Positions 1 to 7,637 of a stretch of DNA of 31,890 nt are shown here, in pieces. The first letter of the stretch is position 1; each line of letters starts with the position of its first letter. The notes beneath the pieces are model-generated. The model was not told the origin of the DNA. It made no database searches and worked only from the letters and a program-made list of their open reading frames with translations. The stretch spans positions 1 to 31,890 of IMG/VR virus record IMGVR_UViG_3300035183_000102; one strand, 5' to 3'. The stretch is from a virus. A program made the position numbers and the translations under genes.

Positions 1-2
1 CG

Positions 3-413
3 AAGCGCTCCGAGCGGCTCGCCGAACTCGACCCGAAGCTGGAGTGGGCGCCCAACATCTGGATGGGCGTGAGCGTCGAGAGCGACAAGTATCGCTCGCG
101 CATCGATGACCTCCGCGGGACGCGGGCAGCGATCAAGTTCCTGTCGATCGAGCCGCTCCTCGGTCCGCTGCGGCACCTCGACCTGCACGGCATACACTGG
201 GTCATCGTGGGCGGCGAATCTGGCCCAAGAGCCAGGCCGATGGACCCAGCATGGGCCATGGACATCCGCGATCAGTGCAAGCGAGCCAATGTGCCCTTCT
301 TCTTCAAGCAATGGGGCGGAAAGAACAAGAAGAAGGCCGGCCGCATGCTCGATGGAAGAACATACGACGCGCTGCCAACGGTGCCTGGCCTCGCCATGGA
401 TGTGGTGAGCTGA
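3..413 (+). CDS. Phage Gp37/Gp68 family protein (DUF5131), 3' part
   Basis: The gene enters from the left edge already in frame, so its N-terminus is missing. The visible C-terminal part reads EWAPNIWMGVSVES, then KFLSIEPLLGPL, then IHWVIVGGESGPRARPM, and ends with a VPFFFKQWG block. These blocks are diagnostic of the phage Gp37/Gp68 (DUF5131) family, which is related to radical-SAM-like barrels and has no settled biochemical role. The N-terminal cysteines expected for such a fold lie outside the window, so activity cannot be judged. It is an accessory gene placed just left of the head genes and separated from them by about 870 bp of poorly coding DNA. The family call is firm; the function is unknown. 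Confidence 0.85.
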   Translation, partial: KRSERLAELDPKLEWAPNIWMGVSVESDKYRSRIDDLRGTRAAIKFLSIEPLLGPLRHLDLHGIHWVIVGGESGPRARPMDPAWAMDIRDQCKRANVPFFFKQWGGKNKKKAGRMLDGRTYDALPTVPGLAMDVVS

Positions 414-892
414 CGCGGCAACGTGCCGGGGACCGTGCCTGGCACGTGCGGCACGTTCCTCATGGGCGTGCCTACGCTGGATCGCGCCGCGAGCGCATCG
501 CCGATCCCATCGGGCGTCCAGTCGCGCCGCGAGGGGATGTCGACGCACTCAGTCCACCAGGCGGCAGGTGGACTGGGCGCCTGGAATCCACCGGAGTCCA
601 CCGGACCGTCATGACGCCCCCCCCACGCGTATGTAGTGACGCGCGCGGACGTGACCAGCGACTGTCTCCGTGCGGACATCGATTGCCTCGCCGAGCTCGA
701 TGACGGCAGCGCGCACACGGGCACCGCGGGTGTCCGCGTGCCCGGAGCGGGAGCCCGCACAGCGCGCGGCTGCGCGACGTACGGCAGCTCGTCGTCGCCC
801 CACTCGATGGGCGGCGGCTCCTCGGGCGGCTCCATCACGTCGGCGCGGGCCTGCTCGGCGAGAACGTCGTCGGTCCAGGCGACGGCGGTCAT
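272..892 (-). CDS. Possible leftward gene, unknown product (doubtful)
   Basis: A leftward open frame of 206 codons opens with MTAVAWTDDVLAEQARADVM and keeps G/C-rich third positions for its first 40 codons and again around 420-590. The last 45 codons are antisense to the Gp37/Gp68 gene and cannot all be meaningful. A second leftward frame (803-609) has better codon use in the middle section, which suggests either a frameshifted gene or no gene. The start has only a weak GGTAGG-like ribosome site. The frame also runs through two clusters of symmetrical repeats. No family is recognised, and it could equally be regulatory DNA. Confidence 0.28.
   Translation of the reverse strand: MTAVAWTDDVLAEQARADVMEPPEEPPPIEWGDDELPYVAQPRAVRAPAPGTRTPAVPVCALPSSSSARQSMSARRQSLVTSARVTTYAWGGRHDGPVDSGGFQAPSPPAAWWTECVDIPSRRDWTPDGIGDALAARSSVGTPMRNVPHVPGTVPGTLPRQLTTSMARPGTVGSASYVLPSSMRPAFFLFFPPHCLKKKGTLARLH
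421..456. repeat. Nested inverted repeats of CGTGCC
   Basis: ACGTGCC at 421-427 pairs with GGCACGT at 450-456, and a perfect 13-base palindrome (CGTGCC-T-GGCACG) sits between them at 434-446. This gives two forward and two reverse copies of CGTGCC within 36 bp, directly after the Gp37/Gp68 stop codon. No T-tract follows, so it is not a standard intrinsic terminator. A protein-binding array or an RNA hairpin is possible. Confidence 0.5.
550..603. repeat. Cluster of TCCACC repeats with a perfect inverted pair
   Basis: CAGTCCACC at 550-558 is followed after 8 bases by its exact reverse complement at 567-575. Two more direct copies, TCCACCGGA, start at 588 and 597. Four copies within about 50 bp, one of them inverted, look like operator sites or iterons. 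The segment has no convincing gene. The role is inferred from arrangement only. Confidence 0.5.
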
Positions 893-1285
893 CCGGCGGC
901 CTACCGTCGCGCGCTCGTAGGCGTGGCAGGACCTAGTACGAGAGCACGTGTCGAGTTATGCTCGGTTGCGTAGCGGTGGTGTGATGTGCGATGAGGCTGA
1001 ATTCACCAGGCTAGCAGCCGACGGAAACGAGTGTCCGCGAAACCTATGGTCGAGTCCGATGGTGTGGCACCACGGCGATGGCTTATCTAGGCTGATGGCC
1101 GCACTCGCGGAGCTGCACATGGTGGCCATGCCAGTGTGTGCATGGCGCCGAGGCGCAACTCGAGGGCGATCCGGTTCCCGATGAGTTCCCCCCCATACCC
1201 CCCGGGAACTTGGAACTTTGGGAACTTTGACCCATCACCGCACTCACCCAACGCTAGCGTCGGAGCCAGCGCGCGCCAGCCGGTA
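893..1285. other. Stretch without a convincing gene
   Basis: Between the doubtful leftward frame and the first clear rightward gene there are about 390 bases with little coding character. A rightward frame from GTG 948 to 1184 exists but uses codons such as TTA, CTA and TCT that are rare in neighbouring genes. A C-run and GGAACTT repeats occur at 1187-1230. I see no clear sigma70 or sigma54 promoter, although a promoter for the rightward late genes could lie here. Confidence 0.4.
1205..1228. repeat. Three tandem GGAACTT repeats
   Basis: GGAACTT begins at 1205, 1212 and 1221, giving three direct copies spaced 7 and 9 bases apart, just downstream of a run of C residues. The cluster lies about 60 bp before the GTG chosen as the start of the first clear rightward gene. 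It could be an operator array. If an upstream start were used instead, it would encode WNFGNF. Confidence 0.5.
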
Positions 1286-1600
1286 GTGAACAAGGCCAAC
1301 GCGATCATCTCGGCAACGACGGCCAGCAAAGAGCTGCTGGCCTCGTCGGGGCTCGTCAACGCGATCACGACGGCGGCAGGCAGCATCGATGGCGTCGCCG
1401 AGATCCGCGTCCTGCATCGCGAGCACGATGACCGTGCGACCAGGTTCTTCGTGATGCTTCGAACGTCCTCGGTCGCGGTGATCGATCGCGTCGTCGCGGC
1501 GATGCAGCAGATCGAAGAAGCGTTCGGTCTCGTCGACTACGCCACGGTTCCGAACGAGCGCGCCTCGCTCGTGCCAGTCCAAGCGAATCGCGTCCTCTAA
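1286..1600 (+). CDS. Hypothetical protein, 104 aa
   Basis: An unrecognised small alpha/beta-looking protein with continuous G/C-rich third positions. GTG 1286 (VNKANAIISATTAS) is chosen because good codon use begins there. In-frame ATGs at 1136 and 1181 would add a proline-rich leader that runs through the GGAACTT repeats and looks non-coding. No Shine-Dalgarno sequence supports any of the three starts. The C-terminal half contains a hydrophobic strand (TRFFVMLRTSSVAVIDRVV) and a helix. It stands just upstream of the head genes, so a head or accessory role is possible but unproven. Confidence 0.6.
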   Translation: MNKANAIISATTASKELLASSGLVNAITTAAGSIDGVAEIRVLHREHDDRATRFFVMLRTSSVAVIDRVVAAMQQIEEAFGLVDYATVPNERASLVPVQANRVL

Positions 1601-1694
1601 CGAGGCAGCCATCGCGGCGTCGAGCAGGCCTCTCAACAACCAGTCACGGACGATCACACCCAGCGACGTCGCGGGGTGAACGGAGAACAACACC

Positions 1695-2081
1695 ATGGCC
1701 ACCATCACAGGAACCATCGACGGCATCACCCTTCTCGCGGCAAGCTCCACCGGAGTCGGCGCGCGCAAGACCTATCTCGTCACGGCCAGCTTCGGCGCGT
1801 ACACCGGAGCGACCGACGACGCGAAGCTCGCCGGCGTCGGCGCGGCGATCGCCTCGTTCGTCCGCAACGGCAAGACGAATTCGCTCGTCGGCGCCCTCCC
1901 GCATCAGGGCGGACTCGACACGAACGCACAGGCCGTGTACTTCAGCGGCGCGAGCGTCAAGGCGCTTTCGGTGTCGGGCGACGATCTCACAGGCAACCTG
2001 ACGAACGCGGCCGGAACGGAGCTCTCGTCGAGCACGGCCAGCAGCGGCGTCGGCATCATCGTCACGGTCGACGAATCGTAG
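1695..2081 (+). CDS. Hypothetical head-region structural protein, 128 aa
   Basis: The start ATG has a GGAG ribosome site about 10 bases upstream. The protein is rich in Gly, Ala, Ser and Thr with alternating short beta strands (MATITGTIDGITLLAASST at the N-terminus) and has no signal peptide or membrane segment, which is typical of virion surface or decoration proteins. It comes directly before the scaffold and major capsid genes. Function as a capsid accessory protein is inferred from composition and position; I do not recognise a family. Confidence 0.8.
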   Translation: MATITGTIDGITLLAASSTGVGARKTYLVTASFGAYTGATDDAKLAGVGAAIASFVRNGKTNSLVGALPHQGGLDTNAQAVYFSGASVKALSVSGDDLTGNLTNAAGTELSSSTASSGVGIIVTVDES

Positions 2082-2192
2082 CGACGCCATCGCGCGACGC
2101 ATGCCTCCGCGTCGTGCGCGATCTGACGCCTCCTTCTCAGGCTTTCTCCGGGACGCGACGCCGGCGGTCAACAGGGCGATACGGAGCACACC

Positions 2193-2912
2193 ATGGATCT
2201 CTCGCGCATCCTTCCAGGCACCATTCTCGGCACCGTTGTCGAGCAGGCGCCCATCGTGACGCAAGCCGACGGCGGCAGTATCACCGTAGACGCCGCAACT
2301 GGCAAACCCGTCGGCTCCGGCGGCGCTGGTGGCGGACCTCCGGCGCCAGTGACGACGCCGCGGGACGTGGATGCGGAGCCGAAACCATCGTGGCTCGACA
2401 GCCGACTGGAGAGGGAACGCAAGAGCGTCCGCGAGAGCGTCCTCAAGGAGCTCGGCATCGACAGCATCGATGCAGCGAAGCAGGCGATCGCCGAGGCGCG
2501 CGCGAAGGCGGAGGCGGAAAAAAGCGCCGAGGAGAAGCGCATCGAAGCCGAGCGCAATCTCGCCGAGGCGCGCAAGCGCGAGGAGGCGCTGCTCAGGAGC
2601 GTCACAGCGCACGCCGAGGCCGAAATGAAAAAGCTCAGCGAGGCGCAGCAGGCGGCCGTAAAAGCCGTCGCCGGCGACGACCCAGCGAAGCAACTCGAAA
2701 CCATCGCGGCCCTCGCTCCGACGTGGGCCGTGAACGTCTCGGCGCCGGCGAGGGTTCCGGACACGGCGCCTGCGCCGAACGCACCGGCGCCGAGCTCGAC
2801 GCCGACGATCAACCACCGCGCAACGTACCTCGAGCTCAAGAAGACCAACCCCATTCTCGCTGCTCGCTACGCCGCGAATCACCCCGAGGCGTACGAGGAC
2901 GAGAGATCGTAA
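2193..2912 (+). CDS. Head scaffolding-like coiled-coil protein
   Basis: 239 aa. Residues 1-65 are an extended Gly/Pro-rich leader. Residues about 66-155 form a charged Ala/Glu/Lys/Arg coiled coil with many EAR and AEA heptads. Residues about 175-210 are a Pro/Ala linker, and a short helical C-terminal domain follows (ATYLELKKTNPILAARYAAN). This architecture directly before the major capsid gene is characteristic of scaffolds, whose C-terminal helices bind coat protein during procapsid assembly and which later leave the head. The ribosome site CGGAG precedes the ATG. No separate maturation protease gene is visible in the window. The role rests on architecture and synteny. Confidence 0.75.
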   Translation: MDLSRILPGTILGTVVEQAPIVTQADGGSITVDAATGKPVGSGGAGGGPPAPVTTPRDVDAEPKPSWLDSRLERERKSVRESVLKELGIDSIDAAKQAIAEARAKAEAEKSAEEKRIEAERNLAEARKREEALLRSVTAHAEAEMKKLSEAQQAAVKAVAGDDPAKQLETIAALAPTWAVNVSAPARVPDTAPAPNAPAPSSTPTINHRATYLELKKTNPILAARYAANHPEAYEDERS

Positions 2913-2962
2913 CCACGTAGCCCTCGGACACTCCCGCGGGCAGTGACCAAGGAAAAAACAAC

Positions 2963-4042
2963 ATGGCCAACATCGGACGTCTCTCTCTGCCCGCGCAGTT
3001 CTACGACCGCACCTCCGACATGCTGCTGTTGCAGCCGGAGCCGCAGTACGCGCTCGCGGCTCTGTTCCTCGACGCGCTCGGTGTCACGATGTCCATCCCG
3101 AGTGGGATGGGACTCAACGGCCGCGAGGTCATGGGCGTCGGCGCGCAGTACGCGAGCGTCGACTCGGACAGGCTGAAGCTCGCTCAGGCGCTGCCGCGTG
3201 AGCTGTTCGCGCTCACTGTCGATTTCAACGCGGCGCCCGGCAACACGATCCGCATCAACCGCCCCGCGTACAAAAACAGCGTCTACACGGAGCAGAGCCG
3301 GCGGATCCCCATCGGGTCCACGATCTCGACGACCGGCATCGCGATCTCCAGCGAGCAGACCAACCTCACGCTCTACCGCTACGGCGGACCGTGCGACGAC
3401 ACGGGAGTCGTGAAGCCGTACGCCATCGAGGCGTTCGACGCGAACATGGGCGTCCACCGGATGACCGCCATCGTCGGAAACAACCTCGCGCGCGACTACT
3501 GGCGCTTCATCGAGTCGGTTCTCGTCGCGCACGGCGATCGCGGCGCCGTGCTGTACGTCGACGGCATGAACAGCGACAACGACGCGACGACGGTCGACTC
3601 GTTCCCGTTCTCGCTGGAGCTCGTGTCGCGATGCGAGCAGGACATGGACGACTCGAACCTGCCGACGCTGCCAGATGGGAGCCGCGTGCTTCTCCTCTCG
3701 CCGAAGCAATGGAAGCAGCTCAAGCACGATCCGGAGTACGAGGCGCAGGCCGCTTACCACCGGGAGTTCGCGCTCCTGTTCCCGAACTACGTCGGCAGCG
3801 TCGGCAAGTTCCATCTGTTCAAGAGCACGATGTTGTCGAAGCCTGCCAACAGCTCGTCGGTGCCCGTGCATCGCGCCATCGCGCTCGCGCCCGGATATTT
3901 CATGGGCGGCATGGGTCGCAGGCCGCGCGTGTCGTCGGCAACGGACGACAACTACGGCGAGACGGCGAAGGTCATCTGGCTCGCCGATCACGCATTCGAG
4001 GTCGCCGACGTGCGTTTCGGTCGCTCGCTGCGCAGTGCCTGA
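2963..4042 (+). CDS. Major capsid protein
   Basis: 359 aa, the usual size for an HK97-fold coat protein, preceded by an AAGGA ribosome site and by the scaffold gene. It has an N-terminal helical arm, a beta-rich stretch (NTIRINRPAYKN) and a long amphipathic helix region (GVHRMTAIVGNNLARDYWRFIESVL, in part) that could serve as a spine helix. The C-terminal half (residues about 235-359) is mixed alpha/beta and ends in VADVRFGRSLRSA. It would form the icosahedral shell. The HK97 fold is expected from family knowledge of tailed phages and is not proven by a single motif here. Confidence 0.85.
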   Translation: MANIGRLSLPAQFYDRTSDMLLLQPEPQYALAALFLDALGVTMSIPSGMGLNGREVMGVGAQYASVDSDRLKLAQALPRELFALTVDFNAAPGNTIRINRPAYKNSVYTEQSRRIPIGSTISTTGIAISSEQTNLTLYRYGGPCDDTGVVKPYAIEAFDANMGVHRMTAIVGNNLARDYWRFIESVLVAHGDRGAVLYVDGMNSDNDATTVDSFPFSLELVSRCEQDMDDSNLPTLPDGSRVLLLSPKQWKQLKHDPEYEAQAAYHREFALLFPNYVGSVGKFHLFKSTMLSKPANSSSVPVHRAIALAPGYFMGGMGRRPRVSSATDDNYGETAKVIWLADHAFEVADVRFGRSLRSA

Positions 4043-4121
4043 TCGCTCGCGACAGCGTCACCTCTCCTAGGCTGCAAAGAGCGCCCGCGCGAGATCGCTC
4101 GGGCTTGCGAAAGGCGGATTC

Positions 4122-4553
4122 ATGGCACTCCAGTACAACATTCTCCCTTCGAGCGGGAACGCGAACGGACTCGCGGCCGGCTCGGTCATCGCAGGCAACG
4201 CGATCATGCTCGGCGACGGATCGCGCATCAAGCGCACGTTCCTGTCCGCGCTGATCACGGTGCTCGCCGAGACGAACACGCTGACCTTCTCCTTCAAGTG
4301 GCAGGTCTCGAACGACGGCTCAACATGGGTCGACGTCGCGAACGGGACGCAGAACGCCGGAGCGGTCGCCATCGCAACAGGCACCAGCGGAGCCGACACG
4401 GCCGTATCCAAGGTCTTCCCGTTCCCTGACAACTGCCTCGGATGGAAGTTCGCGCGCTGGGCACTCGTCACGGGCGGCGCGACTGGCACGAGCTCGGACA
4501 CGTACGCGGGCGGCTACTGCTGCCGCTCGGCGAAGTTCAGGTCGGCAGACTGA
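4122..4553 (+). CDS. Possible capsid decoration protein, 143 aa
   Basis: A beta-rich protein beginning MALQYNILPSSGNANGLAAG, with strands such as TNTLTFSFKWQVSNDGSTW that resemble the sandwich folds found in phage surface proteins. A GG-rich site (AAAGGCGG) precedes the ATG. It lies immediately after the major capsid gene, where decoration or head-stabilising proteins are commonly encoded. There is no signal peptide or membrane helix. The family is not recognised, and a neck role is the alternative. Confidence 0.75.
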   Translation: MALQYNILPSSGNANGLAAGSVIAGNAIMLGDGSRIKRTFLSALITVLAETNTLTFSFKWQVSNDGSTWVDVANGTQNAGAVAIATGTSGADTAVSKVFPFPDNCLGWKFARWALVTGGATGTSSDTYAGGYCCRSAKFRSAD

Positions 4554-4631
4554 CGAGACGCGCTGCGCGCCTTGTTGCTGTCGAGCGACGATGGCAGCAA
4601 GGCCGCGCAGCGGCAGAACGGTGGCGATCCA

Positions 4632-5243
4632 ATGGCGCTCTTGGACTCCGAGATCCAGCGGATCAAGTACGAGCTCGGCTACAACGTCCTGTCCGTTGGC
4701 GCGGAGCCGTACATCGGCATCGCCGCGATCTTCGATCAGGTCATCAAGCCATACACGCTCTCGGGAGCGATCACGTCGAGCTCGACGACCGTCACCGCGT
4801 CGGACACGCCGACGCCGGTAACCATAACGCTCGCGAGCGGGACGGGCTTCTCTACGCTCTGTCGCGTCGTCATCGACGTGGACGATCGCGAGGAGATCGT
4901 CACCGCGCAGAACGTGTCCGGCAACTCGCTCACGGTGCTCCTGCAGAAGGCGCACTCGGGCACCTACCCGGTCACGGTCGAGGGCGGCGAGAGCATCATC
5001 CGCGAGATCCTGCGGCATCTACGGAAGATCGCAGCGACCGACGGCGGCCTGGATAGCGCCGTCGACGCCGCAGGCATCAAGGAGCTCGTCGGGGACGTCG
5101 TGTTTTTCGGCGCGAACGGCGAGCAGTCACGATTCCGCACGCTCCGGCAGGCCCGCGAGTACTGGCGCGGCGAGCTCGCGCGCGCTCTCGGGCTAGAGTA
5201 CGTGTCCGGCGCGGATGCAGGCGTCGAGATCGGGCTCGCGTGA
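4632..5243 (+). CDS. Putative head-tail connector (neck) protein
   Basis: 204 aa from ATG 4632 (MALLDSEIQRIKYELGYNVL). An in-frame TTG at 4572 would add 20 residues that do not look like protein and is rejected. Residues 1-45 and 120-204 are helical. Between them is a beta-rich insert of Thr/Ser/Val strands (about residues 46-110) that contains VVIDVDDREEIVTAQNVSG. A small helical protein after the capsid genes and before the tail genes fits an adaptor that sits on the portal ring. This is inferred from gene order; no family-specific motif is certain. Confidence 0.7.
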   Translation: MALLDSEIQRIKYELGYNVLSVGAEPYIGIAAIFDQVIKPYTLSGAITSSSTTVTASDTPTPVTITLASGTGFSTLCRVVIDVDDREEIVTAQNVSGNSLTVLLQKAHSGTYPVTVEGGESIIREILRHLRKIAATDGGLDSAVDAAGIKELVGDVVFFGANGEQSRFRTLRQAREYWRGELARALGLEYVSGADAGVEIGLA

Positions 5244-5246
5244 GCG

Positions 5247-5717
5247 ATGGCGGATCTACGCAGAGCTCTTCTGCCCGTCGTCGAGCGAGCGCGCGCGATC
5301 CCAGGTGCGCTAGGGCTTCGTCGCTACCGCGTCTGGGTGCGGATCGTCGAGTGGTCTGGCGACCGCGTTGGTGTTGGGTCCAGTTCCTACGCCGACACGG
5401 AGCTATTGGTCGGCGGCTCGGGGCCGAAGGTCAAGCAGGTCCAGTCGCGCGACGTCGTCGCGTCAGGTGGCGAGCTATCGGACGTGATGTTCGACATCGG
5501 ACCGCTCACTCCGGAGTTCGCTGGCGGCGGCATCGATCCCAGCGTCTTCAACCCACCGAAGGGCAGCCGACCGATGGAGATCTACTTCCGCGTCGTGGGT
5601 CCTGGCGTCGCGGCGTGGTGCCAGCGCGTGAGCGACAGCACCGATCGCAACTTCCGCTACACGCTGCGCGTGAAGCAGCTCGGCGTCGCGCTGGAGAGCC
5701 CGCCAGAAGAGCAATGA
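5247..5717 (+). CDS. Putative head-tail joining protein, 156 aa
   Basis: The ATG lies three bases after the stop of the connector gene, suggesting coupled translation. The N-terminus is a short basic helix, followed by a beta-rich body (YRVWVRIVEWSGDRVGVGSS, then MEIYFRVVGPGVAAW). The product is not recognised as a family. Its place between the connector and an HK97 gp10-like gene matches the slot for head completion or stopper proteins in many myo- and siphophages. Its stop overlaps the start of the next gene by ATGA. Confidence 0.7.
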   Translation: MADLRRALLPVVERARAIPGALGLRRYRVWVRIVEWSGDRVGVGSSSYADTELLVGGSGPKVKQVQSRDVVASGGELSDVMFDIGPLTPEFAGGGIDPSVFNPPKGSRPMEIYFRVVGPGVAAWCQRVSDSTDRNFRYTLRVKQLGVALESPPEEQ

Positions 5718-6157
5718 GCGGCTTCGACGAAGGCGCCTTCCGCGCGCGCATGACGGAGCTTCGCGCAGCCATCGTCAACGGCGTCTACCGTGCCGTGCGA
5801 GACGCGGTCGAGGAGGGCGTGCGCCATGCGAAGAGCACCAAGCTCTTCGGCGATCGCACTGGTGCTACGCGCGAGAGCATCGGCGGCACGGCGTTCATGG
5901 AGGCCGGCGAGTTTCACGCGGCAGGCGCTGCGCGATTCCTCGAGTGGGGGACGCCGCCGCATCTCATCGAGGCGCATTCCGCGCGCGCGCTCAAGTTCGA
6001 GGTCGCAGGCGAAACGCTCTTCCGGCGACTCGTGCACCATCCAGGCACCGCACCGCGCCCATTCATGACGGAGGCGCGTGACCACGCCGAGAAGGTCCTC
6101 GACTACGGCCTCGCCTACTACATCGGCTTCGCCATCGACAGGTTCAACCAGGGATGA
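5714..6157 (+). CDS. HK97 gp10-like tail component
   Basis: 147 aa starting at ATG 5714, which overlaps the previous stop as ATGA. The frame is open further upstream, but that part is a shadow of the preceding gene. Key features are a helical N-terminus, the segment ARFLEWGTPPHLIEAHS and the C-terminal HHPGTAPRPFMTEARD block. The pattern EWGTxxH followed by HPGTxPRPFM is the hallmark of the HK97 gp10 family of head-tail or minor tail proteins, which act in tail completion at the neck. The family assignment is strong because of these two motifs and the location. Confidence 0.85.
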   Translation: MSGFDEGAFRARMTELRAAIVNGVYRAVRDAVEEGVRHAKSTKLFGDRTGATRESIGGTAFMEAGEFHAAGAARFLEWGTPPHLIEAHSARALKFEVAGETLFRRLVHHPGTAPRPFMTEARDHAEKVLDYGLAYYIGFAIDRFNQG

Positions 6158-6160
6158 TCG

Positions 6161-7156
6161 ATGGCCGACTATGACTCGTACAGGTACGGCGGCGTCACGT
6201 TCCCGCTGTTGCCCGTAGCTGGCGCATCGACGCTGAAGATTGCCGATCCGTCGCTCTATCGCGCGATCGACTTCCTCGCATCGCAGATCACGCGCCACCT
6301 TGGAGCGCTGCTAGTCTCCGTCGCATCGACGGCCGGCATCGACATGACGAGCGCTGTGGGGACCGCGGTGCCGATGGATCCTGGCCCATTCCTCACGCAG
6401 GTCCAGTACAGCTTTCCGCTGCTCGCGTTGTGGCGACGCAGATCGAAGCTCACGAACCGCACGGTCGTCTGGCGAGAGAAGCAGGTCGAGCTCGGCGTGA
6501 GCTTCATCCTGAAGCCGATGGGCGGCGCGCAGGCCGAGCAGTTTCTTCCAGTGCTCGCTGCCGTCGAGTCGCTGTTGGATGCGAGCCTCGAATCGGGGGC
6601 AGATCCGAACTACACCCCCGATGGGTCGACCGCAGGCGCCAGCGTGTGGCAACTCGCAGGTCTGTCCGACGTGTCGCTCCAGGAGGGGAGTTTCGGCGCG
6701 TACCCGGACGGCAAGGGCTTCGTGATGCCGGCATGGCTGGGGAAGATTCAGCTCGTAGAGCGCTCGCAGCCAGTCAGCGGCATGTTCCAGATCTTCGACG
6801 GCGTCGACGGCAAGGTAGATCTCGCCGTTGACCCAGCCGAGGGAACGACCGTCTTCGACGTCGCCGATTTCGAGACGCATCGAGCGCCGACCGTCAGCAG
6901 CATCGCGCCGTCAAGCGGCACGACGGCCGGAGGCACGAACGTCACGATCACAGGCACCGGCTTCAAGCAGGTGGATGACGTCAAGGTGTACATCGGCGGC
7001 ATCTCGGCTGGCGAGATGCTCTCGAACATCGTTGTGGTGAGCGCGACGCAGATCACCGCGACCACGCGCGCGCATGCGCCTGGGACGTTCGACGTCATCG
7101 TGGTCAACCCCGACGGGCAGACGGGCCGCCTGAAGAGCGGCTTCACATTCACGTGA
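6161..7156 (+). CDS. Tail terminator-like protein with C-terminal IPT/TIG domain
   Basis: 331 aa. Residues 1-about 235 form a tail-completion-like domain (RAIDFLASQITRHLGALLVS, then WREKQVELGVSFILKPM). Residues 242-331 form an IPT/TIG immunoglobulin-like domain recognisable by PTVSSIAPSSGTTAGGTNV, then ITGTGF, then VIVVNPDGQT. Gene order between the gp10-like gene and the sheath favours the tail terminator slot. The Ig-like domain would be displayed outside the virion and is often used for weak carbohydrate binding. The IPT/TIG call is firm; the N-terminal role is inferred. Confidence 0.75.
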   Translation: MADYDSYRYGGVTFPLLPVAGASTLKIADPSLYRAIDFLASQITRHLGALLVSVASTAGIDMTSAVGTAVPMDPGPFLTQVQYSFPLLALWRRRSKLTNRTVVWREKQVELGVSFILKPMGGAQAEQFLPVLAAVESLLDASLESGADPNYTPDGSTAGASVWQLAGLSDVSLQEGSFGAYPDGKGFVMPAWLGKIQLVERSQPVSGMFQIFDGVDGKVDLAVDPAEGTTVFDVADFETHRAPTVSSIAPSSGTTAGGTNVTITGTGFKQVDDVKVYIGGISAGEMLSNIVVVSATQITATTRAHAPGTFDVIVVNPDGQTGRLKSGFTFT

Positions 7157-7192
7157 TCTTGAGCGGGCTTCGCCCGCGAGGAGACATTTCGC

Positions 7193-7633
7193 ATGGTCGA
7201 CAAGCTTCGCGTGCTCTCGCGTGAGGGCGCGATGGTTCCAGATTTCGACCGCCATATGCATGGCCGCAAGGCGTTCATCGGATGGCGGCACGACCCGACG
7301 CTCGGACGCAAGTTCCTCGACCTCACCGTCTCTCCGCCGGTGGAGAGGCAGCAGGGCGGATGGGTGCAGGTCTCCGAGGTCGTCGAGATCGTGCGCGAAG
7401 CTTCGCTCGACCCGAGCGACTACGACCGGCTCGCGCCTGGCACCGTGATCGCGTCGAACGATGCGTGGACGTGCTACCGCAGGGCCGTAGCAGAAGGCGA
7501 TCTGTTCGCCGCGGATCAAGCGACGCTCGACGCATGCAAGGGCGCGGCGCTCGATCCGACGAAGGCTGGTCTGGCGCAGCTCGCGCCAAGTGCGAGCGGA
7601 AAGAAGTCCGGCTCGGCGCCGGTGAAGGAGTAA
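7193..7633 (+). CDS. Hypothetical protein preceding the sheath (DUF2635-like position)
   Basis: 146 aa with a clear GAGGAG ribosome site. The N-terminal 50 residues (VLSREGAMVPDFDRHMHGRK and following) are mixed alpha/beta. The C-terminus is an Ala/Lys/Ser-rich tail ending SGSAPVKE. In Mu-like phages a small DUF2635 (gp38-like) protein is encoded directly before the sheath, and this gene has that position but is longer. A short hairpin (7163-7177, GCGGGC-TTC-GCCCGC) lies in its leader, next to the ribosome site. Function unknown. Confidence 0.75.
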   Translation: MVDKLRVLSREGAMVPDFDRHMHGRKAFIGWRHDPTLGRKFLDLTVSPPVERQQGGWVQVSEVVEIVREASLDPSDYDRLAPGTVIASNDAWTCYRRAVAEGDLFAADQATLDACKGAALDPTKAGLAQLAPSASGKKSGSAPVKE

Positions 7634-7637
7634 CGCG

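Noticed and set aside
609-803. Leftward 64-codon frame inside the gene-poor stretch
   Set aside because: Part of it has good codon use and a helix-like stretch, but it conflicts with the longer leftward frame and has no ribosome site; noted only as a possible frameshifted piece.
948-1184. Rightward frame of 78 codons from GTG 948
   Set aside because: Codon use is unlike the neighbouring genes, there is no domain, and the end runs into the repeat region; too weak to call.
1644-2882. Leftward 412-codon frame opposite the head genes
   Set aside because: Very high Arg content and no domain; the rightward scaffold and head genes explain the DNA.
1676-2920. Rightward 414-codon frame overlapping the head genes
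   Set aside because: Arg/His-rich shadow of the 1695-2081 and 2193-2912 genes; the third-position pattern belongs to those frames.
7163-7177. Hairpin GCGGGC-TTC-GCCCGC before gene 7193
   Set aside because: No T-tract and it lies beside the ribosome site; not a terminator, perhaps a translational element.
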